64,000 nucleotides of DNA, taken from Pneumocystis sp. 'macacae'. Its lineage: Eukaryota; Ascomycota; Pneumocystomycetes; Pneumocystales; Pneumocystaceae. This document shows positions 49,079 through 59,278 of this stretch, piece after piece. Under the pieces are notes generated by a model. That model did not search any database. It was not told where the DNA came from and saw only the letters and a program-made list of their open reading frames with translations. How positions within the stretch are numbered: the first letter of the stretch is position 1; every line of letters starts with the position of its first letter. Where the stretch lies: positions 124,001 to 188,000 of the forward strand of contig CM030726.1 in the NCBI GenBank assembly GCA_018127085.1, read 5' to 3'. The position numbers and the translations under genes are program-made.

Positions 49079-50539
49079 TCATGCCCTGTGTATTTTTTCT
49101 TGGCACTGCGGCCCCTTGATAATATTCACCAGCCCAAGACTCACTGGATCAAACGGACGCCTCAGTACCTCCTGTGCCTCCACTGAGTTAGCTGAGAACG
49201 AAGAAAGGTCCATGGTCTCGTCCCACAGACCGGAAAAACTGTCCTGTACATAGCCCATATCGTCCTGCAACACGGTCGAATCAAATGCCGGCAAAAGCCC
49301 CATATTCTGTGTCTCGGTCTTGTCAATGCAATCAATGCCTCTCCCATTCTCACAGATCCCTCCTCCCTGCGGAAACCCACTGCCATCTCCCCCAAAAACA
49401 CTTCCCAGCAAAGACTCGTCGACCGAGCCATATCCCCCCACCAGTCCATGCATCTCGCACCCAACCCTGTCAACCCCCCCGAAACACGTGTTCACCACCC
49501 CATACATCTCTGTGCCCTCGACACCCCCCCGCCCCCCTAACCCCAGCCCTAGCCCTTTCATGTACCCATACCCCTCTCCCCCCACCTGGATCGGCTCCCC
49601 CAACCCCTGACCTAGCCCTAACCCTAGCCCCAACCCCAGCCCTGCGCCCTCGAGCCCTGTCCTGGCTGCAGCCTCGTCGAGTGCCCACCCAGCGCCCTCA
49701 GTCTTCGTCTTGACCTCCGACTGCGACTTCCTGTGCGAGATCTGGCTGAGCATCATCCGCAGGATCTTCGACTCGTCCTGCTCCAGCACCGGGTCATACG
49801 TCTTCCTCCGCCGCGGCGACTTCCCGTTCTGCGCCCGGTCCTTCTTCTTCCGCGGCAGAAACTTGTAGTCGGGATACTCCTTTGCATGCCGCTCCCTCTC
49901 CCGCTGCGCCATCTCTGCATACCGCTCCTTCTCCTCAATTGTCTCCCGCTTCCACATCTCCCCAATGATCCTCGAGATCGACTGGTGGTTGTTTGTCGGG
50001 ATGCTGCCCTGCTTGTCCCGCCGGTACAGCATAAACGAGTTCAGTGGCCGCTTGATCCCCGACACACTCCCTCTTGACGGCGACTTCTTCTTTGTCTCCC
50101 TCTCTCCTCTTTCCCCCCCCTCTGTCCCCTCCGTCCCCTCTGCTCTCCCACTGTATCCCCCATATCTCCGCTGCGGCGAAAACACCTTCCCCTCAAACTG
50201 GTCTAGCGACGGGTTTGGCAGCGACGACGACAGAGCCGGTCGTCCTGGCGACGGCTGTTCTGCCACATACAGCCCCATCCCCCCCACAACCCCATAGCAT
50301 CCGCCCTCATATGCCCCGTCGTCGCTGTATGCCCCTCCATACCTGTGGTCGAGGACCCTTGCCAGCTCGCTGCCCACAAGTGCTGCTCCTGTCGGCTCAC
50401 TGGGCTCAAGCAAGCTGTCGCCTCCAAGACTGTCTACAAGGCCGCCGAGTCCTGTGCTGTAGACGAGCGGGTCGCCCACGGTCTGACCATAGTCGCCGCG
50501 CATTGCTGTGTCTGCCAGAGACAGGTGCCGCTCCAGCAC
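49079..50539 (-). CDS. HMG-box transcription factor, Ste11-like
   Basis: A single-exon gene of 486 residues in G+C-rich DNA. The HMG box lies at about residues 161-230: SGIKRPLNSFMLYRRDKQGS, NNHQSISRIIGEMWKRETIE EKERYAEMAQRERERHAKEY PDYKFLPRKKK. IKRPLNSFMLYR..Q and YPDYKF.PRK fit sequence-specific HMG regulators of the fission-yeast Ste11 / Neurospora FMF-1 group, which drive mating and meiosis genes. The flanks are low-complexity and Gly-rich. A Gly-Leu repeat (GLGLGLGLGLGQGLG) is coded by telomere-like GGGYTR hexamers near 49601-49650. The C-terminal half has few conserved features. Codon use is unlike nearly all neighbours (G or C in third positions). It could also be another mating-type or Rox1-like HMG protein; the group is firmer than the ortholog. 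Confidence 0.78.
   Translation of the reverse strand: MLERHLSLADTAMRGDYGQTVGDPLVYSTGLGGLVDSLGGDSLLEPSEPTGAALVGSELARVLDHRYGGAYSDDGAYEGGCYGVVGGMGLYVAEQPSPGRPALSSSLPNPSLDQFEGKVFSPQRRYGGYSGRAEGTEGTEGGERGERETKKKSPSRGSVSGIKRPLNSFMLYRRDKQGSIPTNNHQSISRIIGEMWKRETIEEKERYAEMAQRERERHAKEYPDYKFLPRKKKDRAQNGKSPRRRKTYDPVLEQDESKILRMMLSQISHRKSQSEVKTKTEGAGWALDEAAARTGLEGAGLGLGLGLGLGQGLGEPIQVGGEGYGYMKGLGLGLGGRGGVEGTEMYGVVNTCFGGVDRVGCEMHGLVGGYGSVDESLLGSVFGGDGSGFPQGGGICENGRGIDCIDKTETQNMGLLPAFDSTVLQDDMGYVQDSFSGLWDETMDLSSFSANSVEAQEVLRRPFDPVSLGLVNIIKGPQCQEKIHRA
49601..49650. repeat. Telomere-like hexamer array inside the HMG gene
   Basis: On the minus strand about six to eight units of GGGCTG/GGGTTG/GGGCTA/GGGTTA run in frame and encode alternating Gly and Leu. 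The unit differs by one or two bases from the TTAGGG telomere repeat. A shorter patch of the same kind lies at 49537-49556. Confidence 0.7.
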
Positions 50540-50675
50540 TGCAGGTTGTGCCGGCCATCCTGTGCGCTTTGTCTCGGGTCGCTAGCTGCTGCCTGCGCTA
50601 GCAGCGCTAGCCGCCTTGGGCTGTCCGTGCATGCGCGCTAGCGCGTGGCGCAGGGGGTCCGCGCCAAAAAGCTGG

Positions 50676-50765
50676 CGACATGAGCAGGATTCGAACCTGC
50701 GCGCGAAATCGCATATGATACCCCACGGTTCAAGTCATACTCCTTAACCACTCGGACATCATGCC
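50676..50765 (-). tRNA. tRNA-Ser (anticodon UGA) with a 9-nt intron
   Basis: The minus strand folds as a type II tRNA. The acceptor GGCATGA pairs with TCATGTC. The D-arm region is CCGAGTGGTTAAGG, the anticodon stem TATGA/TCATA, and the T arm GCAGGTTCGAATCCTGC. The loop reads CTTGAA, then CCGTGGGGT, then A. Removing nine bases (50720-50728) one position after the anticodon gives a normal seven-base loop CU-UGA-AA, so the anticodon is UGA (serine). A variable arm of about 13 bases fits serine identity. CCA follows the discriminator G in the genome, and a T5 run lies just downstream. The match to fission-yeast serine tRNA is strong. Confidence 0.92.
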
Positions 50766-51086
50766 GTGTGTGGGGACGCGTGGTGTGCGGCTTAAGAGGG
50801 TGAGCTGTGGGTTATGGCGCAGCAGTGGGCTGGTCTGAGGGCGTGTGAGGGTCAGGGTTGGCAGAGTGGCGGTTAGGGTTAGGGCTAGTCAGGGCTGGGC
50901 GGAAGCGGGTGCAGTGAATGGGTGTGTGGCGTGCAGGCGGATGGCTGGGTGGAGGGCCAGGGTTAGGGCTGGGGCTTGAACAGCTGGGTCAGGGCAGGGT
51001 AGGCTGTGCAGGGCTAGGGTTAGGGTGGGCAGGGTAGGGCAGACAGAAAGACAGGGTAAGGCTGGGTAGGCGGGGGAGTGCAGTGA
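50766..51086. repeat. G+C-rich spacer with interstitial telomere-like repeats
   Basis: About 320 bases between the tRNA and the Kin1 stop. It is dominated by G-rich words on the plus strand. Clear TTAGGG-type clusters are GGTTAGGGTTAGGGCTAG (50871-50888), AGGGTTAGGGCTGGGG (about 50959-50974) and GGGCTAGGGTTAGGGTGGG (about 51011-51029). Related GGGCTGG/GCAGGGTAGG words fill the gaps. No open frame with protein features was found. Confidence 0.75.
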
Positions 51087-54000
51087 TTAAAGCTTCATTT
51101 CAGCTATGATTCTGCTGGCGAGCGAGCGGTACTGCCAGGCATTGCCGGTCATGCGCTTGAACTGGAGACCATGCAATGCAAACAGAGGGACTTTGACGAT
51201 GTATATTTCAAACTGTATGGTAAAGCCGGGGAGGTGTTTGTGGGGGAGGGCGGGAGGGGAGTCGAGGGAGTCGTCGGAGTCGTCGGGGGGGTCGAGGACA
51301 GACTTCTTTTTGGCGAAGGGGGGTCTGTGGAGAGAGATGGAGCGGCGAAGGAAGTGGGGGGAGTGTGGGGGGACGAGGGTGTTGAAGTCGATGCTTGGAC
51401 AGTAGATGCAGAAGAAGCCGCCCTTGATGTCGCGGTAGGAGATGTTGAGGCGGGAGAGGACGCGGACGAGGCCGTTTTTTATTTCGTATGGGGGCTTGGA
51501 AGAGGTGGTGGAGACGCTGAAGATGCCTTTGAGGAAGCCGGACTTGACGGTGATGTCGCTGGAGGAGTTGTAGGGCTGGGAGGGGGGGGTGTTGTGTGTG
51601 GCGAGGACGGAGGACTGCCTGTGGACTTTTCTTTCTTTGCGGAGGACCTCGCCCTTGGTGTTTCCCAGGGACTTTGTGCGGTTGCGCCTGAAGCCAAAGG
51701 ATGAGCTGGTGGAGGGCTTTGCTGGTGGCAGGATTTTGTTTTCGGCGGGAGAGTTTTCTGTTGGGTCGTCGGGGTGAGTTCTGGGAACAGACGGGCGACA
51801 AGGAGACGACTTGAGCCTGGAGAGGTATGTGCTGTTGCTGACAGAAACGGATCTCTTTATGTGGGGACCGGTTTGTTTAGTTTGGGGGGACTCTAGATCG
51901 GACGAACACTTAGTTGAGGGGGTCTTGCAGGGTGTTAAAGTCGGTGGTATTGAAACATGATGAGTCTGGCTAGAGAAGACACGCTCTTTGATTTTCCGAG
52001 AGCTGAATCGCCGAAGAAGCTTGAAATTCCTCTCCTTGGGTTCTTTAGTGAGTGCTGGAGCATCGCCATCGATTCTGCAGTGTAGATTATTAATATCGTT
52101 ATCGGTACTGTGGGTATTGTTATTGGTATTGACAATGGTACTGATGTTGGTATTTTTATGAGCGTTGTTATGAGCACTGTTGTTAGTACTAGTGTTATTA
52201 GTGATGCCATTGGCTGCAGTATTAGTATTAGAGTTGGCGATAGCATTAGGAATAATGTTGACCACATCGTGATTAAGATTTAGAGATGCAAGAGGTATGT
52301 CTTTTATCGCAGCGTTTACAGCTTTTTCGTTATAAGTTTTTGCTCGAGTTCGTATTGTAAAGGACCGATTTCTAAGAATCGGCACAGTACTATGACGAAT
52401 CTTATGGTCCAACTGATTGGCAAATGCACTAATCGAAGTAGAGATGTCAGAAGCATTAAAAATGTCTCCTCTATAGCTATGTGAGTTTTTGCAGCCACTT
52501 TTTTTCTCGCGCTCTATTTTTTCTTTTACAAGATAATAAATTGAAATTAAAGGATGATATGCATCTGCGTATAATGGTTTAACTTTATGCTGATTCTGAA
52601 CGATACTTTCAGAGGCTGATGTAGAAATTGAATTATACTGTATGTTTGATTTGCGTTTATAAAAATCAAAAAATGTTTTCTTTTTATCGGTAAACAATGA
52701 TAAAACATGTGTATCAGGCAATTGATTGTAATATGTCTTGACAAGCTTTCGATAGCCTTCGGATTCAATAATATTATTTAATTTTGAATAAATAGTCTGC
52801 TCACTACCAAACTCAAACCCAGTCATTCTACGAACAATCTCCATGTCTAAAGGGATTGTGATAGGAAAACGAGAAGGAAAATGATTATCGGGAGGACAGT
52901 CGTATCCTCTAGTCATCCATGGATGATTAAGAATTTCGGAAAGGGTGGCTCTCTGACTAGGTACTGTGACAAGCATTCTAGAGAGAAGTTGTTTACACTC
53001 TAGTACAGAAAAATTAAACTTTAAAAAAGTTATACAAGATAAATATTACCTGTAGTAAGCCAAGATGGGTATTCAACATGTCCGCGCTTAATTTTTGCAT
53101 GGAGAGCTGGCATGTTCTGGTCATCGAATGGAACCTTCCCACATACAAGAACATAAAGAACAACACCAAAACTCCATACATCGATTTCCGGACCAACATA
53201 TGCTTTGGCATTCAAAAGCTCGGGAGCAGCAAAATAAAGAGATCCACAAAAGGTAGAAAGCTGAGAATGTGGAGAATAGAGATTAGAAAGACCAAAATCA
53301 ATAATTTTAATATCTCCTTCTTTAGAAATAAGAATATTTTCGATTTTAAGGTCTAGAAAAATTAGATTTTGAAGAAAAAGACACAATCACCAAGCAACCC
53401 CGATGGACGACAGAATTACGGTGGCAATAATCAAGAGCAGAGCCTATTTGTCTTGCAAATTTACGTGCTTGTTTCTCCTTTAATTTTCCATGAGAAATAA
53501 TATAATCAAGCATTTGACCACCATTAATATATTCAAAAAATACGTAATAATGATTGGGCTGTATTTTAACGTCTAGAAGAGTACATATATATGGATGTTG
53601 AAGAAGACTCGAAATAGCAATTTCACGAATTGCACGTATTTCTTTTCCATTATCTTGCAAGTTCTGAGATGTCAAATGAGAGCCATGTGATAATGACCGT
53701 GGTATGATTTTAACTGCTGCCTAAATAACTTCATTAGAAATATATATTGGTATATGATTCAGTAATAAGATACAATTTCATTTGTAACACAGTGTGTAAC
53801 AAGTTTTACTTTTCCCATACTTCCTGATCCTACTGTTTTTCCTAGCTGCCAGTCACCAATAGTCTTCCGCTGAGTATATGTATGTTCTTTTGTCGTATTA
53901 TAGCTGTTTTTCAATGGAGAACGACCTGAATATGTCATAGCATTTGTAGCTTGTGATGCCTGCATCTTTGTGACATCTTCTCCTTTTATTTTCTCCTTAT

Positions 54001-54100
54001 ATCCAAAATTATCTGTTTCTTTTTTTTCTTTTCCTTCTTTAATCACCTGAGGTATCTCTGATACAGTTACAGGTATTGTTATTTTTTCTGATCCTTTCAT
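51087..54100 (-). CDS. kin1: Kin1/MARK-type serine/threonine protein kinase
   Basis: Kin1 kinases control cell polarity and septation. The start at 54100 gives an N-terminal tail, then [25 protein letters not shown] (glycine loop). Kinase motifs: [28 protein letters not shown] split by an intron (VVHR / [25 protein letters not shown]), activation loop [15 protein letters not shown], and [20 protein letters not shown] long C-terminal extension follows (Asn/Thr-rich near 52080-52270, then Ser/Pro-rich). It ends in a KA1-type membrane-binding domain: [46 protein letters not shown]. The kinase half is A+T-rich like the rest of the window, while the 3' part below about 51.95 kb is G+C-rich. Stop 51087-51089. 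About four introns, all in the 5' half. Confidence 0.92.
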
Positions 54101-55648
54101 TTCCCCTAAAATCTGCTTAACATAAACTATTCATTTATATTTATTAGAAAATGTTATAAAGATCTTATAAATGATGTTTTAATAGTGTTTTAAAGGTCTT
54201 TTTTATTCAAAAAAATGTTTTGCTTGATCGATCACCGTTGTTTCTTTTTTTCATTTCTCCAAGAAAATCACGTGATTATGGAGGCGGGCAAACTACATTT
54301 ATAACTCTTTAATGCATTTCATTTTATAGACTTTTATTTGTTAAATATAAATGTATAGAGTATGCTCTTTTATTTTATTTGGATGAAGTGCGAATAAATT
54401 ATTTAAAGTAAAATTGTATATATAAAACATATATATACCCTAGTATATCTAATATATCTGCTCAATGTATACATATGTAATTTGTTGCGTTAATAACCAT
54501 CGTTTAGGAAACAAAAGATGATATACATAGATATAATACAAAAATAGTATACGCAAGGATATGTTTAGAATATTGCTCAAATATTTAATTTGTGCTCATT
54601 ATATTTTAAATAAAAAATATATAAGATAATTTTTCAAAATATCTGAATCAATAACAATAAAAAGGATATGTAAATAGTTAATGAAATATTTATTAACAGA
54701 TACATTCATATTTTAAAAATATAATTTTGAACTTACTATATAATGAAATAATAAATCATTTTTTCAAAATACAAATTTAAAATATTTATAAAATCTTGCT
54801 TTATTGAAACAAACGAAATTTAGAATAATTCAATTTGTGTCTAAAATAAAAAATATTATATTAATTGTTATTTAACTTTTAATTTAGTAGAGACAGATTA
54901 GATGTCTAATTTTAATGATTTTAGATAAATAATTTAATTTAATTAGAATTTTAATATAATGTAAATCTATAAATATTAGCATGTATTGTTAACATGTAAA
55001 AAATAATTTAACGAAGAAAAAATACAAATACTTATATATATATTAATAATAAAATTATTTAAAAAACGTAATTAAGTAAATATATTTGTCAAATATTTTA
55101 AATTTATCAAATATAAACGTAAATTACAGAAAAGTAAAACATTTTAGTACAAATAAGTTATACATATATCAATTTTTTTATTTTGATTATATACAAATGT
55201 TATATCTGTATAAACAAAAATTTTATTTAAACAATAATTATATAATTATTAACAACACAATTCTATCAAGAAATAACACACATACACATTTCAAAATAAA
55301 TTAAAAATATAATTTAAACAAAAGTATGAAACTTTAAGAATTCAAAACTGAAATATTTAAAAACACAATAATTATAGTTCATTTTTCTTGAATATAAAAT
55401 ATATTTAGCTAAAATTTAAGTAATTTTCCTAAGAACTTATAAAACAATCTGTAAAAACACTCAAGAATTCAAACATTATAATATCAAAATTAATTTATAT
55501 TTGAATCATAATTCTTATAAAAAAAATGAAAATAAAGAAACCAAATGAAATTAAAGATTATTCAAAAAGTTATTTTAGAGTCATTCATAGAATCATTCAT
55601 ACTTAAATATATTGTCCTTTAAAAATAATTAAAAACAATTTCAATAAG
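54101..55648. other. A+T-rich intergenic desert
   Basis: About 1.5 kb upstream of Kin1 and downstream of the Mpv17-family gene. It is extremely A+T-rich. A TCACGTGA E-box lies at about 54268-54275, some 170 bases before the Kin1 start. A 72-codon frame at 55086-55304 is composed almost entirely of Asn, Ile, Tyr, Lys and Phe and looks random. No RNA gene is recognised. Confidence 0.6.
54269..54274. promoter_or_regulatory. CACGTG E-box upstream of Kin1
   Basis: Palindrome ATCACGTGAT in otherwise A+T-rich sequence, likely a bHLH (Cbf1-type) site by consensus only. Confidence 0.4.
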
Positions 55649-56533
55649 CTAACTCACAAACCAAAACACCGATATACTATTAAGAAAAGGTATTTGATAT
55701 TTTAAAGGTATATATTTAAAATTAATCAACTGTATAATAGGCCAGACGCAATAATTAACCTAATTCAATTAAAATAATATTAAAGAAGGATAAATTATAC
55801 CTTCAATATAGAAATATAATCCTATATAGAAATAAGTATTAATAATATATATCATAAATAATATACTTGTCTAAACTTATTTTTCAATTTCTTCTTATTT
55901 AATTCTTCCGTCAAAGACATAAAAACAAAAAAGAAAACAAGACCTATAGGTGCAAACAAAAACTGGTCCATTAAAATTCTCTTAATAAGTTCCATAGTGT
56001 TCGAAATTTTGGAATTTAAAGTCAATTGATCAAGAAAAGAATACCACCAATTCTATAAAAATAAAAAAATATATAAATATATATACATATTACAATATCT
56101 ACCTGAATAGGTGTCATAAAAAAACCTAAAAAAGTTAAGAAAAATACATTATATTAATAATATTACTGTAACTCATAAATCTAATCAACTGTGAAAAACT
56201 AAAAGCAGATAACCTATTGTTAAAATTCTAAAAAAATTAAAAAATTGAGTAATAATATATTAGGATATAAAATACTTTATTGTAACTATTTGAAAGTTCA
56301 ATATTTTCTGCTTCATACTCATTTTTTTTTGAAACAAATAAATCAATTCTTTTTAATCGATATTGTATACCAAAAACTGTCTGTGCAGACATATTGGAAA
56401 TGCCTCCAAGCAAAGAATTCGTAATAGACAATGTTAATACCGGGTGTTTTTGATAATAATAATTATATCTTAAAAGTATTATTATTAATATTAAAGCAAT
56501 AAGACTAATAGTGATAATACTAAACCATATCAA
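55649..56533 (-). CDS. Mpv17/PMP22-family membrane protein
   Basis: Mpv17 relatives are four-span proteins of mitochondria or peroxisomes. The start at 56533 gives a hydrophobic leader (MIWFSIITISLIALILIIIL LRY), then YYQKHPVLTLSITNSLLGGI SNMSAQ, the family N-terminal block. Further exons give FFMTPIQNWWYSFLDQL and MDQFLFAPIGLVFFFVFMSL, a family membrane span. The gene does not stop where the frame first ends. A 21-nt exon (DYISILK) and a final exon add VNYCVWPIIQLINFKYIPLK YQIPFLNSISVFWFVS, the WP..Q.INF...P...R signature, ending TAG at 55649-55651. Several introns are inferred, and the first half between 56230 and 56080 is only partly resolved. Confidence 0.82.
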
Positions 56534-56823
56534 TTAGTATAATACTATCTTCTAATCTTCTTACTTTAACAATAGGTAATTAAAAACATTTTTCAGATGC
56601 AATATTTTTGACATTTAAAAGCAATATTTAAAAAACGTAAAAGCTTTAATATAAAAAAGCAATCCAAAAAACTAAATAACACATTATATCACAAAAAATC
56701 TATAAAAATGCTCTACAATACAAAAACAATATATATACAAATGCAGGTCTCAAATATAAGAAAATCTTTATATAAAATTTATATAAAAATATATAATTTA
56801 GATTATTTTTATATTTCAAAAAG

Positions 56824-58677
56824 TTATGAATAAACAAAAACCTTAGGAAGAGAATGACAGTCAATATAAGAACCAGTATGCAAATCTGTTACGCGAATTC
56901 CTTCAAATGAAAAAAGACCTTCGCGAATAGCAATAAAAGAAATAGAAGAAAAATAACATCCATAAGAATTAAGCGGACTTTAAACATTAGATCAAAAAAC
57001 AATATGTTGGTGCATTACAGGATACGTATGTTGTTCGTAAGGGGCAATATATGAGCATGCTCGACAGAAATCTGTTTGTGTAAAGCATAAATAGCTATTT
57101 TAAAATATTAGAGAATATATTATCAAAATCATAGAACCTTTTTCTTCCAATACAAAAAAAGAATCTTTCTCCATAACAGAAGGAAAAGTTTCATAGTCAA
57201 CATCCTGAGTTTTTGAAAGCACAGACAATGATATATCTTTAGAAACATTTGATTGATTTACTAAAACAATTTCTACTTCAAATACTTTCCATATTCTAAC
57301 ACACTTTGGTGCAGTAAAAGTAAGAGAAATTCCCCAAAACGGTGACTTTACATCAAAAGATTCAGGACTTTTAGACCTTAGCAAACTATAATTGTTTCCA
57401 TGAACAAAATGCTTTTGCAACAATGAATTAGAATCAGGATTTTTAGCCTCAGTTTGAATAACAGATTGATAACGAGAAACTCGAGTTTGGTCCTTTGATA
57501 CATGAATAGTCGTATACCATTGCGACACAATTAAAAGACTATATTCTCCATCTGATAATTGAGGTTTCATCTTTACAAAAATTGTTACTGGAAGTGTCAA
57601 AAGATCCGTTATCCCTTGATCAATAGAAGGATCAAAAGGTATATAATACAATATCAAAAACTGCTCTTGAAACGCAAGAATAATAGGAAAAGCTGTTCCA
57701 TTCTCTATTCTTTGAGCAGTTCTCCCTTTAACTTTAATTTCAATATTTTCAATTAAAACAAGAAGTTGATTTGCAGAACATGACTCAATATCAACGGAAA
57801 GCAATATCCTTTGAAAACTCGACATCATTACCATAGAAGATCTCGTTCTTAAACTTATAACTGATCCACAAGCAAAGACTTTTTTAACAACCTTCCGTAA
57901 TGTCTCAATAGATGATGACGATTCGATATCAGACACAAGCGAGGTATTTGAAATTCGAGATAAAGACAAAAAAGGAGTAACACCGTATATCATTGTTTCT
58001 TATATTTTCAAAAAAATACTAAACAAGCAAAATATCCATACCATTAGAAAGGCTTTCAAGGATATTCATAGACATATCATCATTCCCTTCACGATCTCCA
58101 TCCTTAGACATGATTAATATCTCTGGTTTCACTGTAATCGATGCAATTAATTGCACTTTGGGTGTCGTTACACGCAGACGAGGAAATGCTAAAACAATTT
58201 AGAAAACTATATGTAAATGTATATATTTACGAATAAATATTTCCACCTCCCAAATTACAACCATTTTCTCTTCAATAAACTCTGATATCATCTTTTTATT
58301 ACTAACAACGCGGAAAAAAAAGTTAGAACTATTGCTCATCCGTTCCTTATTTCTTTCTTCATAAAATGCTTGAGATGCATAGCGTTGAGAATCATCCATC
58401 CACCCATCAATGGTGCATGATAAATATGACGCCCATTTTACATGTTCTTCATTCAAATTCTCATTTTCAGAGATTAAAATGATAAAAACTCTTGCTATTT
58501 CATCTGAAACACAGTTAACCCATTTCCTAAAACACGTCCTCTGCATTTACCATGAAATAACAGCTGCCGCCGCGGCGCATCGAGAATAGCTTTCACGCCT
58601 TTCTGTAGAGTCACGTTTTGCAATACAACTAAATCCAAAGAAGATTTTGCAAAAAAAAAACCAATTTCCTTGATCAT
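56824..58677 (-). CDS. Trs65-like subunit of the TRAPPII vesicle-tethering complex
   Basis: Trs65 is a fungal TRAPPII-specific subunit at the trans-Golgi. The start at 58677 gives MIKEIGFFFAKSSLDLVVLQ and APRRQLLFH / DEIARVFIILISENENLNEE joined over an intron near 58510-58550. A middle exon (57993 to about 57110) is beta-rich, with PAPKCVRIWKVF-like TAPKCVRIWKVFEVEIVLVN QSN, a Trs65-type immunoglobulin-like segment. The last exon gives CYFSSISFIAIREGLFSFEG IRVTDLHTGSYIDCHSLPKV, where the G.....IRV.D..T....D...LP pattern matches the family C-terminus. The family diverges fast, so confidence is moderate. Four or more introns are inferred. Confidence 0.58.
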
Positions 58678-59278
58678 TTCTATCTAAACTAGTACTGAGC
58701 TAAATCCTGGTCTAAACATTACCAAAACTTAAGCTATATGAGTCATATATGCACCAAAATATACACTCCTAATTTATAGCAGATATCCTACAAGTAGACT
58801 AAAGATATTATATTGCACCACTCTTAAATAAGTGATAAATTTGCAGAATATATGAGCTTAAAATGTGTGTTATATATAGCCGAATAAACCTATAAACCCG
58901 ACTCTGATCGGAAATATGGATACCTCTGATAATATACACGTTACAACGAGGCTTTACTAACCGGATATCAATATTAATGCACAAGTATATGCACAGAAAA
59001 TCAAAATTAAGCAATATATATATACATCAAATACATATAAATACATATAAACATAAATAATCAAGGCAAAAGTGCAATTTAATCTTAAAAATATATCCAA
59101 CGAAGTATATCTATAATATATAAATACCGATTAATCTATTATATATATAATACAACAAAAACAATTAACACAATACGATATAAATGGTCAATGAACAGTA
59201 AAAATCAAGTAGAAAATTACAATAAAATTAAAAATATATAAAACACAAATAACATATTTAAAATCCGACTACAATCAT
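58678..59278. other. Intergenic, A+T-rich
   Basis: About 600 bases between the Trs65-like start and the stop of eL14. No feature is supported; short frames here have random composition. Confidence 0.5.

Noticed and set aside
49285..50641. Several long plus-strand frames opposite the HMG gene, rich in Pro, Ser and Leu
   Set aside because: G+C-rich DNA has few stop codons, so long antisense frames are expected. They overlap a clear HMG-box gene and lack any known domain.
50871..51031. A true chromosome end at the TTAGGG cluster
   Set aside because: The units are short, degenerate and flanked on both sides by many kilobases of single-copy genes.
51106..51801. Long frames on both strands across the 3' part of Kin1 (Gly/Val/Glu-rich on plus, Pro/His/Arg-rich on minus)
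   Set aside because: They are shadows of the KA1-bearing exon in G+C-rich DNA; composition is that of out-of-frame reading.
48500..51950. Horizontal transfer as the cause of the G+C-rich island
   Set aside because: Kin1 crosses the border with an intact, family-typical protein, and the tRNA-Ser resembles fission-yeast serine tRNA, so foreign origin is not the simplest reading.
55086..55304. 72-codon plus-strand frame in the A+T-rich gap
   Set aside because: Composed of Asn, Tyr, Ile, Lys and Phe only, as expected from random A+T-rich sequence; no ATG-proximal context or family likeness.
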